Counted from the stretch's first letter, positions 37,296-48,296 are shown. The stretch: DNA of 64,000 nt from Gonatopus flavifemur (GCA_018340375.1 JAFFJZ010000006.1:12232001-12296000), one strand, 5' to 3'. The notes: a model not told the origin generated them from the letters alone. Made by a program: numbers and translations.

Positions 37296-39764
37296 CCCAG
37301 ACAGCACTGGGACGTTCTTTGGACGTTCAGAAAACGTACTTGGTCACAAGAAGAACGTTCATAAAATGTTCCAGGACGTTTGAGGTATAGGAAGGTCTAG
37401 TCTTATGTAGGTTTCCATGGAACGTTTATAAAATATGTTAAATGAGAATTTGTTAACCTTTAAACTGTAATGTCGGTCCCACAGACCGCTAATAGAATTT
37501 CATTTGTTCATAAATTTATGAATCGTCGCAAGAGATGCTGAAAATCATGAGTACCATTTTATTTCACATGACCAAACCAAATGCTGTATCACGCGTTCCG
37601 CCATTCATCAAGTAGTTTCCATACGGATTGGATTTTCAAAGTGTAGCGGTCTAGCAGACCGGTGTTTACCGTTTGTGTAAGTTTTTTTGCAAGGTTGTGC
37701 GGGTTGATATTTTATCGGCTCATTGGAATGAGATTACATTCCGATTCACTGTCCTATTTTGATATCATTACTTTGATCACTACTGATGATAATGTATTAT
37801 GACACACTGAAAACTGAAAAAAACCGAGTTTTTAAGATGAATGACTCACTCTGCTTGAAACTGCTGTCAGATCCACTCACAAAATATTTTTCAGGTCTTG
37901 AGAGGTTTTTATCTCTGTAAATCGGTCCACAAACTTGCAAACTTTCTACCCGATTTCGTCCGGAATCACCAAATCCGAACATCCAGTCAAAAAATGATAG
38001 CAAATTTTAGGATGGTTCTGTTCATAATCTATAACTGGGATATCTGGTCAAAAATTAACAAATTTTTCTCGCTATATAGGTTTTGACAGAATATTGAGAT
38101 CCAGCAATTCCGAAGAGAATCAAGTTGGAAGTTTGTCAGTCCCTGAGCAGATTTCCAGACCCAAAAACCGCTCAATACCTGACGACTATTTTTTGAGCAG
38201 ATCTGGCAGCAATTCTCAGCAGGATATATTTTATATTCCTAATTCATTGAAATGTGTGCTGATTTTTCTATTGTAGTATCTTTCATAACTTCGAAAATAG
38301 TCAAAAACATACTTTTGTAACCTCGAGTTGCTCAAAATCTGAGTAAATAATATTAGCGGTCTGTGAGACCGATGTTTACCAATAGTGTGATTTTTTTAGA
38401 CATTACTAGTACCGGTTAGAATTTTGAAAAAATGCATTTTCTTATAACATTCCATGTACCCTTATACCTTCAAAAATCACCTGCTGAAATTTTATAATGA
38501 AATTCGTAAAAATAAGAGAGTTGCAGGGGTGGGCAGCCGGGAGTATTTTCGTACTCCTGGAGTACTTTCAGTGGGGTACTTTCTTGTCTTGTGTAAAATA
38601 TGTTGTTATATGGGATCAACAAGAAGTATTCCTTACTAAAAATACTCCGGGAGTACAAAAATGCCCATCCTTGGAGAGTTTGAGTGATTCAAATGTTCTT
38701 AAAATTTATCGTAAAGAAACTTCAAACGCATTTACTCAAAACAGCATTTTTTCAAACTGCGCTGACTTATTCTCCGCAACCACTGGATAGATTTGTTTTA
38801 TTCTTGGTGCATTTGTTTATTTTGATCTCCTCTACCGTAATTCACCAGAAAATTGCAGAAAAATTGGTGAAAAAAAATTTGGCAAAGGGAAAAAAGGTGG
38901 AAAAATACGTGTTTTTTACATCGCTTTTTTCACAAAGCCGTCATTTTGTTCTTTTTTTTAATTTTTCATAATTAGGTGATGAATTACGATGTAAACTACC
39001 TTCCTCTTCGAAATGCTCCTTGAAATGTCTGTTTGAGACATGCCAGTTTTGAGATTATCTCAGCGCAGTGTGAGGGTCTCATTTTCGAGGACCCAACTTT
39101 GGCGCCTTGTAGTAAATAATGATCGATAAAAAAAAAAGGGAAAAAATTTGTATACACTCCCAAAAGATGTACAAATTGAAGGCAAAAGCTTGTATAAAGT
39201 TTTGTAATAAAAGAAACAAGAAACAAAAAATTCAAATATGGGTCGTTTTTTAGTCTTGAAACTGGTACTAGTCCCTTAAAGATCAAACTTGTGCCAAATC
39301 TTTAAATATTCTCCGTTTCGAGGAGATACAAATGAACTGCGGTGAAGCATGTATCGATAGATTTGATAAATTAAATTTGCATCTCTTTAATACATTGCGG
39401 GTAGTGAAATTTTGTTTCGCGTCAATTCTGAGGTTATGTGAATCTTAATACATTGACTTGATTCTTGATAACTTACATGCTACCAATAGTTTTGAACTTC
39501 TGGAATGGAATCTTTCCAAATATTCAATACAAAAAATATTTTTATGGTTGTATGGTACTTTTTTCCCTAGTAAAACTATAAATATACATTTGTATAGGTT
39601 AGAGATAAAATACTTGGTTTTCATATAACGTCCCCAAAACGTGCTCCCAAATACATTAAATGAATGTTCCTAAGACGTTTAGAAAATGTGCTTTTGGACA
39701 CCAAGATCTGTGGGACTTTGGACACGTTTTTAAAACGTTTTGAGAACTTCCGATGCTGTTTGAG
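37296..39764. mobile_element. 2.5 kb element with CAGACAGCAC ends and GGACGTTC motifs
   Basis: The left end CCCAGACAGCACTGGGACGT is approximately inverted at the right end (GAACTTCCGATGCTGTTTGA). Subterminal zones (37305-37440 and 39620-39755) carry repeated GGACGTTC / AACGTTT / AAAACGT words. Inside are three copies of a GCGGTCTGNNAGACC-type motif (37473 inverted, 37645 and 38355 direct) and a 150 bp hAT-like MITE. No transposase frame was found. Confidence 0.5.
38524..38673. mobile_element. 150 bp hAT-like MITE with near 8 bp target duplication
   Basis: The left end CAGGGGTGGGCA and right end TGCCCATCCTTG are inverted. Flanks are GAGAGTTG (38516-38523) and GAGAGTTT (38674-38681), 7 of 8 identical, as expected for an hAT 8 bp duplication. 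The arms contain CTCCGGGAGTAC / GTACTCCTGGAGTAC words. It is non-autonomous. Confidence 0.8.
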
Positions 39765-39978
39765 TTGGCTATGACATGAAGCGGAATTATGGAAAAAAAT
39801 TGAGAAAATGGCGGTGTTTTGAATTTTTTCCCTATTTTTCTCGATTTTTTTTCTATGTAAATTGCTTGAAAATGGTATTTAGAAATTAGCAAAAAACATT
39901 ATTCCGCCCCATGCCATAACATACACGTGTTAGGAACCCGCGGTTACCAGGTCAAAAAATGTGGTTTCGAAAAAACGC

Positions 39979-40194
39979 GCCCTGTAAAAAATCCCTATGG
40001 GAAAATTCCTATGAATTTATGTGAAGTAATCGCAACATATACATGCATTAGGAATTTTAAATCCCATAAAATTTGAAATTTTCAGTTAAATTTATGGGAA
40101 TTATCGGAAATTGATTCCCCATCCGATGATTGGAATTTTCCGGCGGCCGTATACAGGAAAATTCCGATTGTTTTTTTACAGTGCGTTTAAAGTT
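39979..40194. mobile_element. About 215 bp MITE with CNCTGTAAAAAA ends
   Basis: CCCTGTAAAAAATCCC at the left pairs with a 3' TTTTTTTACAGTG at the right. Inside, GGAAAATTCC, GGAATTTT and AAATTTATGGGAATT words recur in both orientations. No coding potential. Confidence 0.6.
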
Positions 40195-41018
40195 TTTCTT
40201 GCGAAAACAAAGAAAAAAAAAGTCTTGTCCTAATCAGTGATGCCTAGTCCATACAATATTCTTTCAGTTTCTTCATACATTTCATTCTCATGCATTCTTT
40301 CATGCAAAAAATAATCGATTCTTTGAAAATTTACATTAATTCTCAAAGTTTCCTTCCAATCCATTTGAATGTTAGAAATCTATGAATATCCATGCACCTG
40401 TGACGTGCATTTTACGGGATCTGAGTCAAAATGTGACATTACCGTGCAGATGAATGATGCAATAAACTCGAATATGTATTGTCTCCGTATAGCGAATGTG
40501 TAAATGTATTTATTTACCTTACGCACGGGTGAGTTTATACAGGAACGTTGTGACCTCCTCCTCACAGTTTATGATTCGAAATTCATGATATGTGAAGGAA
40601 TTAGTTTCTTTGTTAATATATAGCTACGTGAAGTTTCTCGTCCATGAATTTATCATTATGCAAAATCAATTGGAATTCTTTTATGCTTCAACTTATTTTG
40701 GGGAGAACGAGAGTGATGGAAACCAGAGCGTGGAAACCAGAAGCTGCATTTCCATCGGGTTAAATTTATATAAATGACTTCTTATCGCAAAATCTTGATA
40801 TATCGCTTTTGTAAACCCAGTTTTGAGCGAAGGATGAAAAAAATTACTTAGATACTCTCGTTTGACACGAAAGCGGGAGGATTTTGATGAAGAGTGATGG
40901 TATAACTTCACTGGAAGTCGCTATTTCATCTTCGAAGATGGAATATCGAATTATCTTCCATTATTGTAATCGTTGTAGGAGTTTGAGAATATGTTTAATA
41001 ACAGCCTAATTATCATCA
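40195..41018. other. Unique AT-rich sequence
   Basis: No repeat ends, RNA genes or plausible coding regions seen. Confidence 0.4.
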
Positions 41019-41410
41019 CTGTAAAAAGTCTGACCGAGAGTGGTTGCATCTCACTTGAAGACTCAACTGAAATTCAATCTTTTCCATTGTATTAGCATTC
41101 GTTTTGGATGCTTACTTTCAGCTGAAATAGGACTACACAGTAAAAAATTTTTCGTCATTGTGTAAAGTGTTAAACTTTGTGTGTAGAATATTTAACATTC
41201 TAGAGTGTCGATTCAACACAATCGTTGTTAACGCAAACAAAAAAAACACGATCGTGTTGAATCAACACTCTAGAATGTTAAATATTCTACACACAAAGTT
41301 CAACACTTTACACAATGACGAAAAATTTTTTACTGTGTAGTTTTGGCTGCATCTTAAAATGAGCCGATATTGAAGTTGGGAGTGAGTTTTGCTTTTTAAT
41401 GTGAAGTGTC
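41019..41410. repeat. Fragment inverted relative to 41565-41757, split by a palindrome
   Basis: 41023-41133 together with 41340-41410 aligns in reverse complement to 41565-41757. Shared words are GATGCTTACTTTCAGCTG, CTTTTCCATTG, GGCTGCAT / AGCTGCAT and GGTGAGTTT-like. The two pieces are separated by exactly the palindrome 41136-41337, while the partner copy is continuous. Confidence 0.75.
41136..41337. mobile_element. 202 bp near-perfect palindromic MITE with TA duplication
   Basis: The ends CACAGTAAAAAATTTTTCGT and the exact inverse are flanked by TA at 41134-41135 and 41338-41339. The arms are about 95 bp, almost perfectly complementary, with a short A-rich loop at about 41230. In the inverted partner copy the same site reads CTAG without the insert (TA at 41639-41640), so the TA was duplicated on insertion. 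That is the Tc1/mariner pattern. The high arm identity suggests a young insertion or ongoing arm homogenisation. Confidence 0.9.
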
Positions 41411-41476
41411 TAGTATTTGGCTAGTTACAAACCTCGTCAATAACTAGAGCATTTCTACTCGGGTTTCTGTTTCAGC

Positions 41477-41893
41477 CAGGGCCGTGGAGTCGAATTCGGG
41501 AGTCAATAAATATAAATCTCTTTAAAGATACATTCAAAATATCTCTCAAGATATCAAGATATGTCATAAAGATACACACCAAAAAGTGAAACTCACCCTC
41601 AACCTTAATATCAGCTTATTTTAAAATGCAGCTAAAACTAGCCCTATTCCAGCTGAAAGTAAGCATCTAAAACAAATGCCGACGCAATGGAAAAGACTGA
41701 ATTTCAGTCCAATTTCCAAGTAAGATTCAACCACTTTCAGTCAAACCTTTCACAATGTATCTCCAAGATAACTTCGAGGAATCGAACTATGATGTTGAAT
41801 TTCAAATTCAAGTTTGGTTTCTTTAGAATTTTCGTTTATAAAAATAAACGCTACGAGTCGAAGTCGTGAATTTTAACCGACTCTACAGTCCTG
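41477..41893. mobile_element. 417 bp hAT-like MITE with 8 bp flanking repeat
   Basis: The left end CAGGGCCGTGGAGTCG and right end CGACTCTACAGTCCTG are inverted with 13 of 16 matches. GTTTCAGC precedes it (41469-41476) and recurs after it at 41895-41902, one extra A separating it from the terminus. This end sequence is typical of hAT-type MITEs in animals. The interior holds the 41565-41757 segment that is inverted relative to the upstream fragment. Confidence 0.75.
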
Positions 41894-42688
41894 AGTTTCA
41901 GCAAAATAGTTTGTATATTCACAGGAATGAAACGAAACATTAGTGAACATTTTATCAGACACGACTGCCTCGTGTTATGAAAACAAATAAAGTCTAGCAC
42001 TACTGGTTACTGAGTAGAGATGAACCAATGTTGTGAGAATCCTGTGGAAACATGACACGAGCCAATCGTGTCGCAAAAAAACTCACTGATGTTTCGTTTT
42101 CTCCATGTATAATGTCGAATTGGGATGGATCCAGTGTTGCCAGAAGGTTATGGACTTCCCGAGCTAGTTGTCGTGGTATTCGGTGCTATTTGGAGCTAGA
42201 TTTGGATTCGCGGAATAGTCCAAGATCGTTGCCAGATTCTTTGAAATATCGACAAATTCAAGTGCTAAAAAAGGAGCGAAAAATAACAAATAATTGCTAA
42301 TTCATGAATTCGACGCACCTCTCCATTTTTTTTGCATTTTCGGCGAACTATCACTGCTATGTATAATTGTATTACCACCTATTCCCTTATTTTATTATTA
42401 CATCCATATCACCAAATCCTGATCAAACCAGATAGAACCACATCAATCCTGTTCCAAATATACATATCGAATCACATAAACCATTGAGTTTCATCTGTTT
42501 TTATGAGATTAGATGAGGAAAGCTGTTGTGATAGATTCAATTCAATTCCATACCCAGATAACCCAAGAATTCTAAAAAAGCTCTTTATGAATAAATTGTA
42601 TTCGTTATGAGCTCTTTAGGAACTTTTGTGCTATCTGGAATACGGGGTTGGGTACGCATAATATGTTATAGTTTGCGTAAGCAGCGTA

Positions 42689-43683
42689 CTCTGTTGACAA
42701 AACCCAGCAAGGTCCAACAAGGAAGCAACTTGGTACCAGCTGGTGCTAGTTACAGCCCATGTCAACTGACTTAACAACCAATATAGGATCAACTCGGTTC
42801 CACATAGACTAACCTCATTCCAATTGTACCAACTCAAACTTGACTCATTTCAAGTGCACTAATATCAGAGGGATTTTGAAAAATCAACATGATGCAGGTT
42901 TTCTTGATACCAGGATTGATCGAAGAACGGTATCAAAACAATACCAACAAATATAAGTGTATTGTGAATGCAAACAGCCTTACAAACTGATAACCAATCG
43001 TGGAATCTGCCTAATTGCGAGATTTGAAGGAACGATATCCTTCAAATTAATCATAAATTGAAGGAAAATCTCGAAATGCCAATGGGACAAGACTGTGACG
43101 GAATTTGATAAAAATGTCAAAACTCTGGATATATCGTGCAGAACATCTATAACTATCTGAAGCTATACCAAGCATGGTTTGTCCCAGGTTGATATTAAGA
43201 CTGGAGAGAACCATGCAGGGTAGTACCAACCCCTAGGTGGACTCATATTAGGTAGTACCAGCCTAGCATGGAGAATAGAGAAAAGGAGTACGATCGAAGC
43301 CTGGTTTCTCCAACGGAAAATTATCCGTGTCTGTGAAATTGTGATCCAGGTAGTTCATAACTTTACCACTGATGACGATTGCGACGGTAAAAACCGGAGT
43401 CTTATTGGTTGAACACTTGATTTCCATGGTTACTTACTAGTAGTACATACTTGATTTGAGACCAATCTAGGTTACGTTTTCGAGGACACTTCAACAGTAT
43501 TGTGATCGTATTCCTCTCCTCTATTCTCCATGTAGCCTAGGTAGGCCCGACCTGATCCCATGTAGGTTGATCCTACGCAGCATGGGCCTACCTGACATGG
43601 TTCGACCATGTAACCAAATTCCTACTGGTCCTACCCAGTATGGTCGAACCTAGCTGGAACACAGCTGGGTTTTTCCAACAGGG
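42689..43683. mobile_element. 995 bp element with CCCTGTTGGAAAAACCCAGC-type ends
   Basis: The left CTCTGTTGACAAAACCCAGC and the right inverse of CCCTGTTGGAAAAACCCAGC match at 17 of 20 positions and are flanked by TA (42687-42688 and 43684-43685). The interior has many short GGTACCAGCTGG, CCATGTAGG and CCTAGGTAGG words. It is nested in the 42132-44533 element and itself contains 43268-43531. Confidence 0.75.
43268..43531. mobile_element. 264 bp MITE with ATGGAGAATAGAG ends
   Basis: ATGGAGAATAGAGAAAAGGA then GTACGATC at the left pairs with GATCGTATTCCTCTC then CTCTATTCTCCAT at the right. AGCCTAG occurs just outside both ends (43260-43266 and 43534-43540), a likely target duplication or pre-existing repeat. 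It is third level in the nest. Confidence 0.7.
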
Positions 43684-43807
43684 TAGGCAGACCTTTAGCT
43701 CTCATGCATGGAATAATTCACGCAAGAGGTAAACTAGTACTTTTCAGTGATTTCTCTTATTATGATTTCAAAACTGTAAATTTGTTTCCATCATAGTACT
43801 CATCCAA

Positions 43808-43910
43808 GCCTTTCGAAGTAGCTGATTTGAGTGATCGGATCAGTTCCTCAACCAATCAAAAAGGTTGAGAAGTCATCCCAATCACCTAGATCAGCTACTT
43901 CGGAATGCTC
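43808..43910. repeat. 103 bp hairpin
   Basis: CTTTCGAAGTAGCTGAT at the left pairs with ATCAGCTACTTCGGAATG at the right. Inner arms (TGAGTGATCGGATCA / CCCAATCACC) continue with mismatches. Confidence 0.65.
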
Positions 43911-44019
43911 CATAAGCATATATTTCATGAGTTCTAAATGTTTTATGCATTTTCTACATTTCATATGTATTTTACTCATGTAATGTATTTTATGGCTTGC
44001 GCACAGAACCCAACCCTAG

Positions 44020-44205
44020 TCCCATATAACACACGAAGAATATAATTCATCAAGAATTCTGGAAGTGCTCAATTTTGCTGACATCAATGAATTCTTCTTA
44101 AACGTTCTTCGCTGTTAAAGAACTCGTTAATATCAGCAAAATAAAGCACTTTCAAAATTCTACTTTCATATTCTTGAAGAAGAATTCTTCGTGTATTATA
44201 TGGGA
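44020..44205. mobile_element. 186 bp MITE with TCCCATATAAYACACG ends
   Basis: TCCCATATAACACACGAAGA is mirrored by TCTTCGTGTATTATATGGGA. The arms continue through CAAGAATTC and a GTGCT-type word to about 80 bp. It is nested within 42132-44533. Confidence 0.8.
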
Positions 44206-44541
44206 TAAAATCTCATGGATACTGTTTCAAGTACACGTACTAAACCTTATAAAAACAGAATTTAAATTCACAAAATTGATTCACTGGTGTTAAGAGAATT
44301 GATGAGAGTGTTCAAAAATCAATTCTTTTGGATGAAATTTGAGAATTATACACGTTATTAGAGAAAATCGCATATATTGACATTTTTCGAAACATATGAA
44401 AGCTAAAAATAGTGCCAGATATCGAATCCAAGTGCTATTCATAGTGTTCAGTGCTGGACCTGAAATTTCAGTGCCATATGAATGTTATAATAGCGCTAAA
44501 TCAAGCAACCGCATTGCTGTTCTGGCAACACTAGGTGGATC

Positions 44542-44643
44542 AGCAAGATTTTTGCTGTGATAATTTTTTGGCTAATTCAGATTCGTCATATCAGCAAAGC
44601 AAATGTTGAAGATTTGCTGTTTTAGCTTTTCTCCCGGTGTTCC
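44542..44643. mobile_element. Right end of a CAGCAAA-family element
   Basis: Contains CAGCAAGATTTTTGCTGTGA, CAGCAAAGCAAATG and TTTGCTG, and ends TTTAGCTTTTCTCCCGGTG. That is the right-terminal signature of the family. The matching left half was not identified upstream of 42132. Confidence 0.5.
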
Positions 44644-47600
44644 GCATAGAAAATGTCAGTGTTTCAAACGTGTATGTACATTGCATGCGCTCAATGGCGC
44701 GAGAAGAGGTATATAATCTCGAATTCGTATGTGAGACATGAAACTTCTCTCTGGGGTAGCTTTAAGCAGGTCGTCCCATAACGCTTCTGCCCTCCGTCAT
44801 CTTGCTTCCTTTCAAGGCTTTTAAATTTGTTCAGCAGCGATGATAAAAACACATACCCGCTACTCACGTCAATGGCGAATGCATGTACTTTTCAACGCTT
44901 TGAGTCTTTTATGTCGTTGGGGAGAGTGAAGAAAAGCCAGCTCCTGGATTTATACACGAATACAAAAATCAATGGAAAAAAAATCTAAGATTTACAAAAA
45001 ACATTGATAACTAATATTCCAAATAGTTTACCACGGATTCCTTCCGTATTACGTTCTATATTTCCGACCCACTTCATTTTCACTTACCATACACGGTTTA
45101 TATTTTGCTGAGCACGAGGCGTTCAGAATATTCCATGCTTGGTTTTTTTACTTTTCACAAGTTTCATTACTTTATTCATTGTGCGGAGTATTACGAGGGA
45201 AAACGTGGACGTGATATTCTCACTTTTCATGCATATACAATTTGTTTATGTACATGTTTTTGCATCAATTAACCGAGTGAGAGAAGGTAAAGTTTCGTTG
45301 ATTAGACGGAGAATAAAAATTTAAATACGTACCTTCTCTTGGGATTTTTCTCATCACATTCGGAGAATACAATAGTATTTCATCATTTCGGAACAATAAT
45401 TGACAACGATTTCAATGCTGTATCCACAATGAGAGTGCAAGATTTTTGTCCAGGATGTGCTGGGAGATTGAATACTCGAGTCAAATGAGTATCTTCTTTG
45501 CACATTCGAGTAGAACAATTAGCGTCAAATAACACACATACATTGTTTGGAAGAACAAAAGTGGTATCCACTTGTTGGCTTGATGGCGATAAAAGGAATT
45601 TGAATTTTTTTTTCCTCTCAAAATCACAAATGGACTACCCTCTATACTATATCGTCTTGAATGGTTTCATTCATATTTGTAATGTCCTTCCTTTCTCGAT
45701 TTTATTCACTTCATTCGGGAACGTCATTATAAACTATGGATGAACTACTAATGATTCTTGACGCGTTCAAGAGCGATCGATTATTGAACTATTGGATGAT
45801 ACAATACGGGTTGTTTGTAGAAAGTAGTAACACGGTATACGATGATTCGGGATATGATTCTGCCATGTTGTGGAACTCAGTTGTTGGCGTGCCAAATCTG
45901 CGGTGGTTGAATAATTGAACACACTATACTCTCCTCTCCTTCATGCGTTCGCAGTTTTTCAACAAACAATTACATGCAATGAAAATTCGTTGATTATTCC
46001 AACGTGTTTCTGTCTGCATTCGGAAAATAACAATTCCAGAAGAAACATTCGAACCATTCTTTTCTATGCTGTATACTTCAAATTGAATTTCGATCAATTC
46101 TTTTGAATCCCTTTGAAATCGATAAAACCGTTCAATTCATTCAACCCCTTGCTTCAAATGTTTTCATTTCATTGAATTCACGTGATTAGCTATGGCGTGT
46201 CTGTAGCTATGAGCTTTTCCCCTTTGAAGCGATTGATTAGATAAGGAAAAAAAAAAGTAAAACATCAGTACACTCGATTATACCCGATACCCGATAGGAT
46301 ATTTCATAACACGTTGATTTCATAACGAATGGTGCGTGACTAGCATTCGATATCGTGGCTGTCGATACTATCACTTATCTATAAACTTTCAAAATCATTG
46401 AACTATCTGATCAGAAATTCGCATTTTCCGGTATCCTTGCAACTGGATAAATACTCTATCATCATCACGATAATCACCGCGGCGTTATCGTGGGAAATTT
46501 ACTCCGAGAACAAATGCGACTAACTTTCGGATAGTTCCAAGTTCTTCGTTAATCGGGTTATCTTCTTTTATATTCAAACAAATCTATCTGTTTGAGAGTA
46601 ACGATGCGTCGGGAATATAATATCGTATAAGGCAAGTGACTTTCAAGATCGCACACGTTTTTAAATTCTTCCAGCAAAGAAAATATTCTCTCGAAAGGAA
46701 GTTTCCATTTTATATCTAAAGAAAACTGTGCCACGTAGGAGGAGTTTGATGTCTCGCGTTGAATATGTCCGGCGAATGAGCGCTGGTACCGACATTTCAG
46801 ACTCGCAAACATTGCAGTTTGCATCTTCAGAGCGGAGAGAGCAGACGGAAAGAGTCGAGCCGTGGAAGAGAACACCCACCCTACCTGGTAGTAATCAAAA
46901 GTATGTCGATAGGCACAAAAAATTCATAGAGGGTGAATTTTCAGAAGAGTGTTTTCATATTCTCTTTGAGGTGGCGAAAAGTACACAAAATATCTATTTC
47001 TTTTCTTTCATTCAACTTCATTGTTGAAAGAACTATCATCGATACTACAGGCAACGGAATTTAGTTTTCCAATTGGATAATCCGGGCCATGTAATTGAAC
47101 ATTACCTGTCAATTTTGATCTAGTTCTCGGCTATAACGGAATTTCAAAAGGATTCTGTCATCAGACTATTGATTAAATTATCAAATGCGTCATATGCAGA
47201 TGTATCTATTATAATTATATCACATGGATGGGATGATCGAATCTATTACACGAGCACAGGATGTACCAGCTTTATGGAAATCAGTCGATATCATCGGTTA
47301 TTGGAATTCTGAAAAGCGAAATTGATGGATCGTCGATCCTCTTTTTCCAATCACATTGTGTTGATCTTTGCGGAATATCATTTTTCGAGCTGATTTCTCT
47401 GGAACAATATTTCTCTTGCATGAAATATCTTCATCTCCATCTCTCATCGATACGATTCTTCGAATTACACGAATAACCTTGACATTCACGTACATCAAAA
47501 TTGAAGATTTCTTTCGCTGGCTTCAACTCTTGAAGGTGTACATTTCTTCAAGGATGACGTGGTCACTTAGAAAAACTCGTCGTCCCCAGGCAAGAATGAA

Positions 47601-47797
47601 GTGCAGTACAGTGTTCATGTACAGACTTCTTCTCAACACTTTGTGTGTTCTCCGACCACTAATCACGTACTACTGCTCGTCTATTCCTTTTCATCAGGGG
47701 TGTGCGAACCCTGAAGTTTCCAGGCGAACCGAACTTGAACTATCACGGTTAGAAATTAGAACACTTCGCATGCCCCTAATTTGTATATATTAAGAAT
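44644..47797. other. Mostly unique sequence, no supported gene
   Basis: Short frames only. GAGGTATATAATCTCG at 44706 resembles a TATA context but has no gene after it that I can identify. A candidate coding block at 46748-46892 is listed separately. The remainder to 47797 shows no repeats or RNA genes. Confidence 0.35.
46748..46892 (+). CDS. Very tentative coding exon
   Basis: From an ATG at 46748 the plus frame is open to past 46892. It encodes a charged, Arg/Glu/Ser-rich peptide including MSRVEYVRRMSAGTDI and ERREQTERVEPWKRT. Codon third positions look more balanced in GC than the AT-rich surroundings. TACCTG|GTAGTAAT at about 46887-46892 could be a splice donor. I recognise no family. The minus strand is also open here, so this may be chance. 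No partner exon was found. Confidence 0.15.
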
Positions 47798-47798
47798 A

Positions 47799-48035
47799 CA
47801 CGGAGAAAACTACGAATTTCTAAGTAATGGTGCCTATTTTGGTTAACAATTGTCGTGATGATGATGAATCGATAGGGAAGAAAACATTAGGGAAGATTAG
47901 CATGATCCCTGCCCAAGGATGACAATATTATACCAAAATAGGAACCATTACTCATCTCTATGTGCAGAAAATTCGTAGTCGTCACCAGTTTATTATCTTT
48001 TCTAGCGATCATTCCACGATCTTTTTTTCTCCGTG
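47799..48035. mobile_element. 237 bp CACGGAGAAAA element carrying a U6 snRNA piece
   Basis: The left end TA|CACGGAGAAAAC and right end TTTTTTTCTCCGTG|AT are inverted. Internal arms GTAATGGTGCCTATTTTGGT (about 47825) and ACCAAAATAGGAACCATTAC (about 47932) pair almost perfectly, leaving an apical region of about 85 bp. That region contains the U6-like core at 47892-47924. The outer arms also share the ACGAATTT / AAATTCGT pair. Confidence 0.75.
47892..47924 (+). pseudogene. U6 snRNA core fragment
   Basis: GAAGATTAGCATG, then two changed bases, then CCCTGC, one changed base and CAAGGATGACA match the most conserved part of U6 spliceosomal RNA (the AGC triad and internal stem-loop region) at 30 of 33 positions, recalled from the conserved U6 sequence. 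Neither the U6 5' stem nor its 3' tail follows in normal order, so it cannot be a functional U6 gene. A weaker resemblance to the upstream part of U6 (TATACCAAAATAGGAACCAT, about 18 of 21) follows at 47929-47949, out of order, and may be coincidence or a permuted second piece. Confidence 0.8.
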
Positions 48036-48114
48036 ATATTTGAATATTTCTCAAGCAGTATTTTTTCAAAGGTAAAATGACTCCAAAATCTGGCTTCAAC
48101 TTGTTTTCTCTCGA

Positions 48115-48296
48115 CAGGGAGAAGAAAGAAATTCACTGTGACAACAATCTCGTTAGCTACGACAACAACAAATTTTACTGGATAAGTCAGCATTCTTTGC
48201 TACCATAGGTGAGAAGCCAAAAAATTGGCTGCTCCGGCAAAAGGGAGCCAGCAAAAGGAGATGTCACTGTCACAGCGAATTTCTTTTCTCTCCGTG
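48115..48296. mobile_element. 182 bp CAGCAAA-family element
   Basis: AGGGAGAAGAAAGAAATTCA then CTGTGAC at the left pairs with GTCACAGCGAATTTC then TTTTCTCTCCGTG at the right. The interior has GCTGCTCCGGCAAAAGG and CCAGCAAAAGGAGAT, matching the right half of the reference copy at 12377-12725. Confidence 0.65.

Larger units (their letters stand above)
42132..44533. mobile_element. 2.4 kb composite element with CAGTGTTGCCAGAA ends
   Basis: CAGTGTTGCCAGAA (42132) is inverted as TTCTGGCAACACTA (to 44533). GATGGATC (42124-42131) and GGTGGATC (44534-44541) flank it, 7 of 8 identical, as for hAT. Subterminal GGTGCTATTTGG / CCAAGTGCTATTCATAGTG words are also inverted. It has at least four smaller inverted-repeat elements inside (42689, 43268, 43808, 44020) and no transposase frame. 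It appears inserted into a CAGCAAA-family element whose right end survives at 44542-44643. Confidence 0.7.

Noticed and set aside
37453..38386. A piggyBac-like element starting at TTAACC
   Set aside because: No right terminus ending in TTAA and no transposase; kept only as a remark.
47368..47793. 141-codon plus frame
   Set aside because: No domain, composition like the background, and the opposite strand is also open in places. Its end runs to the border of a mobile element.
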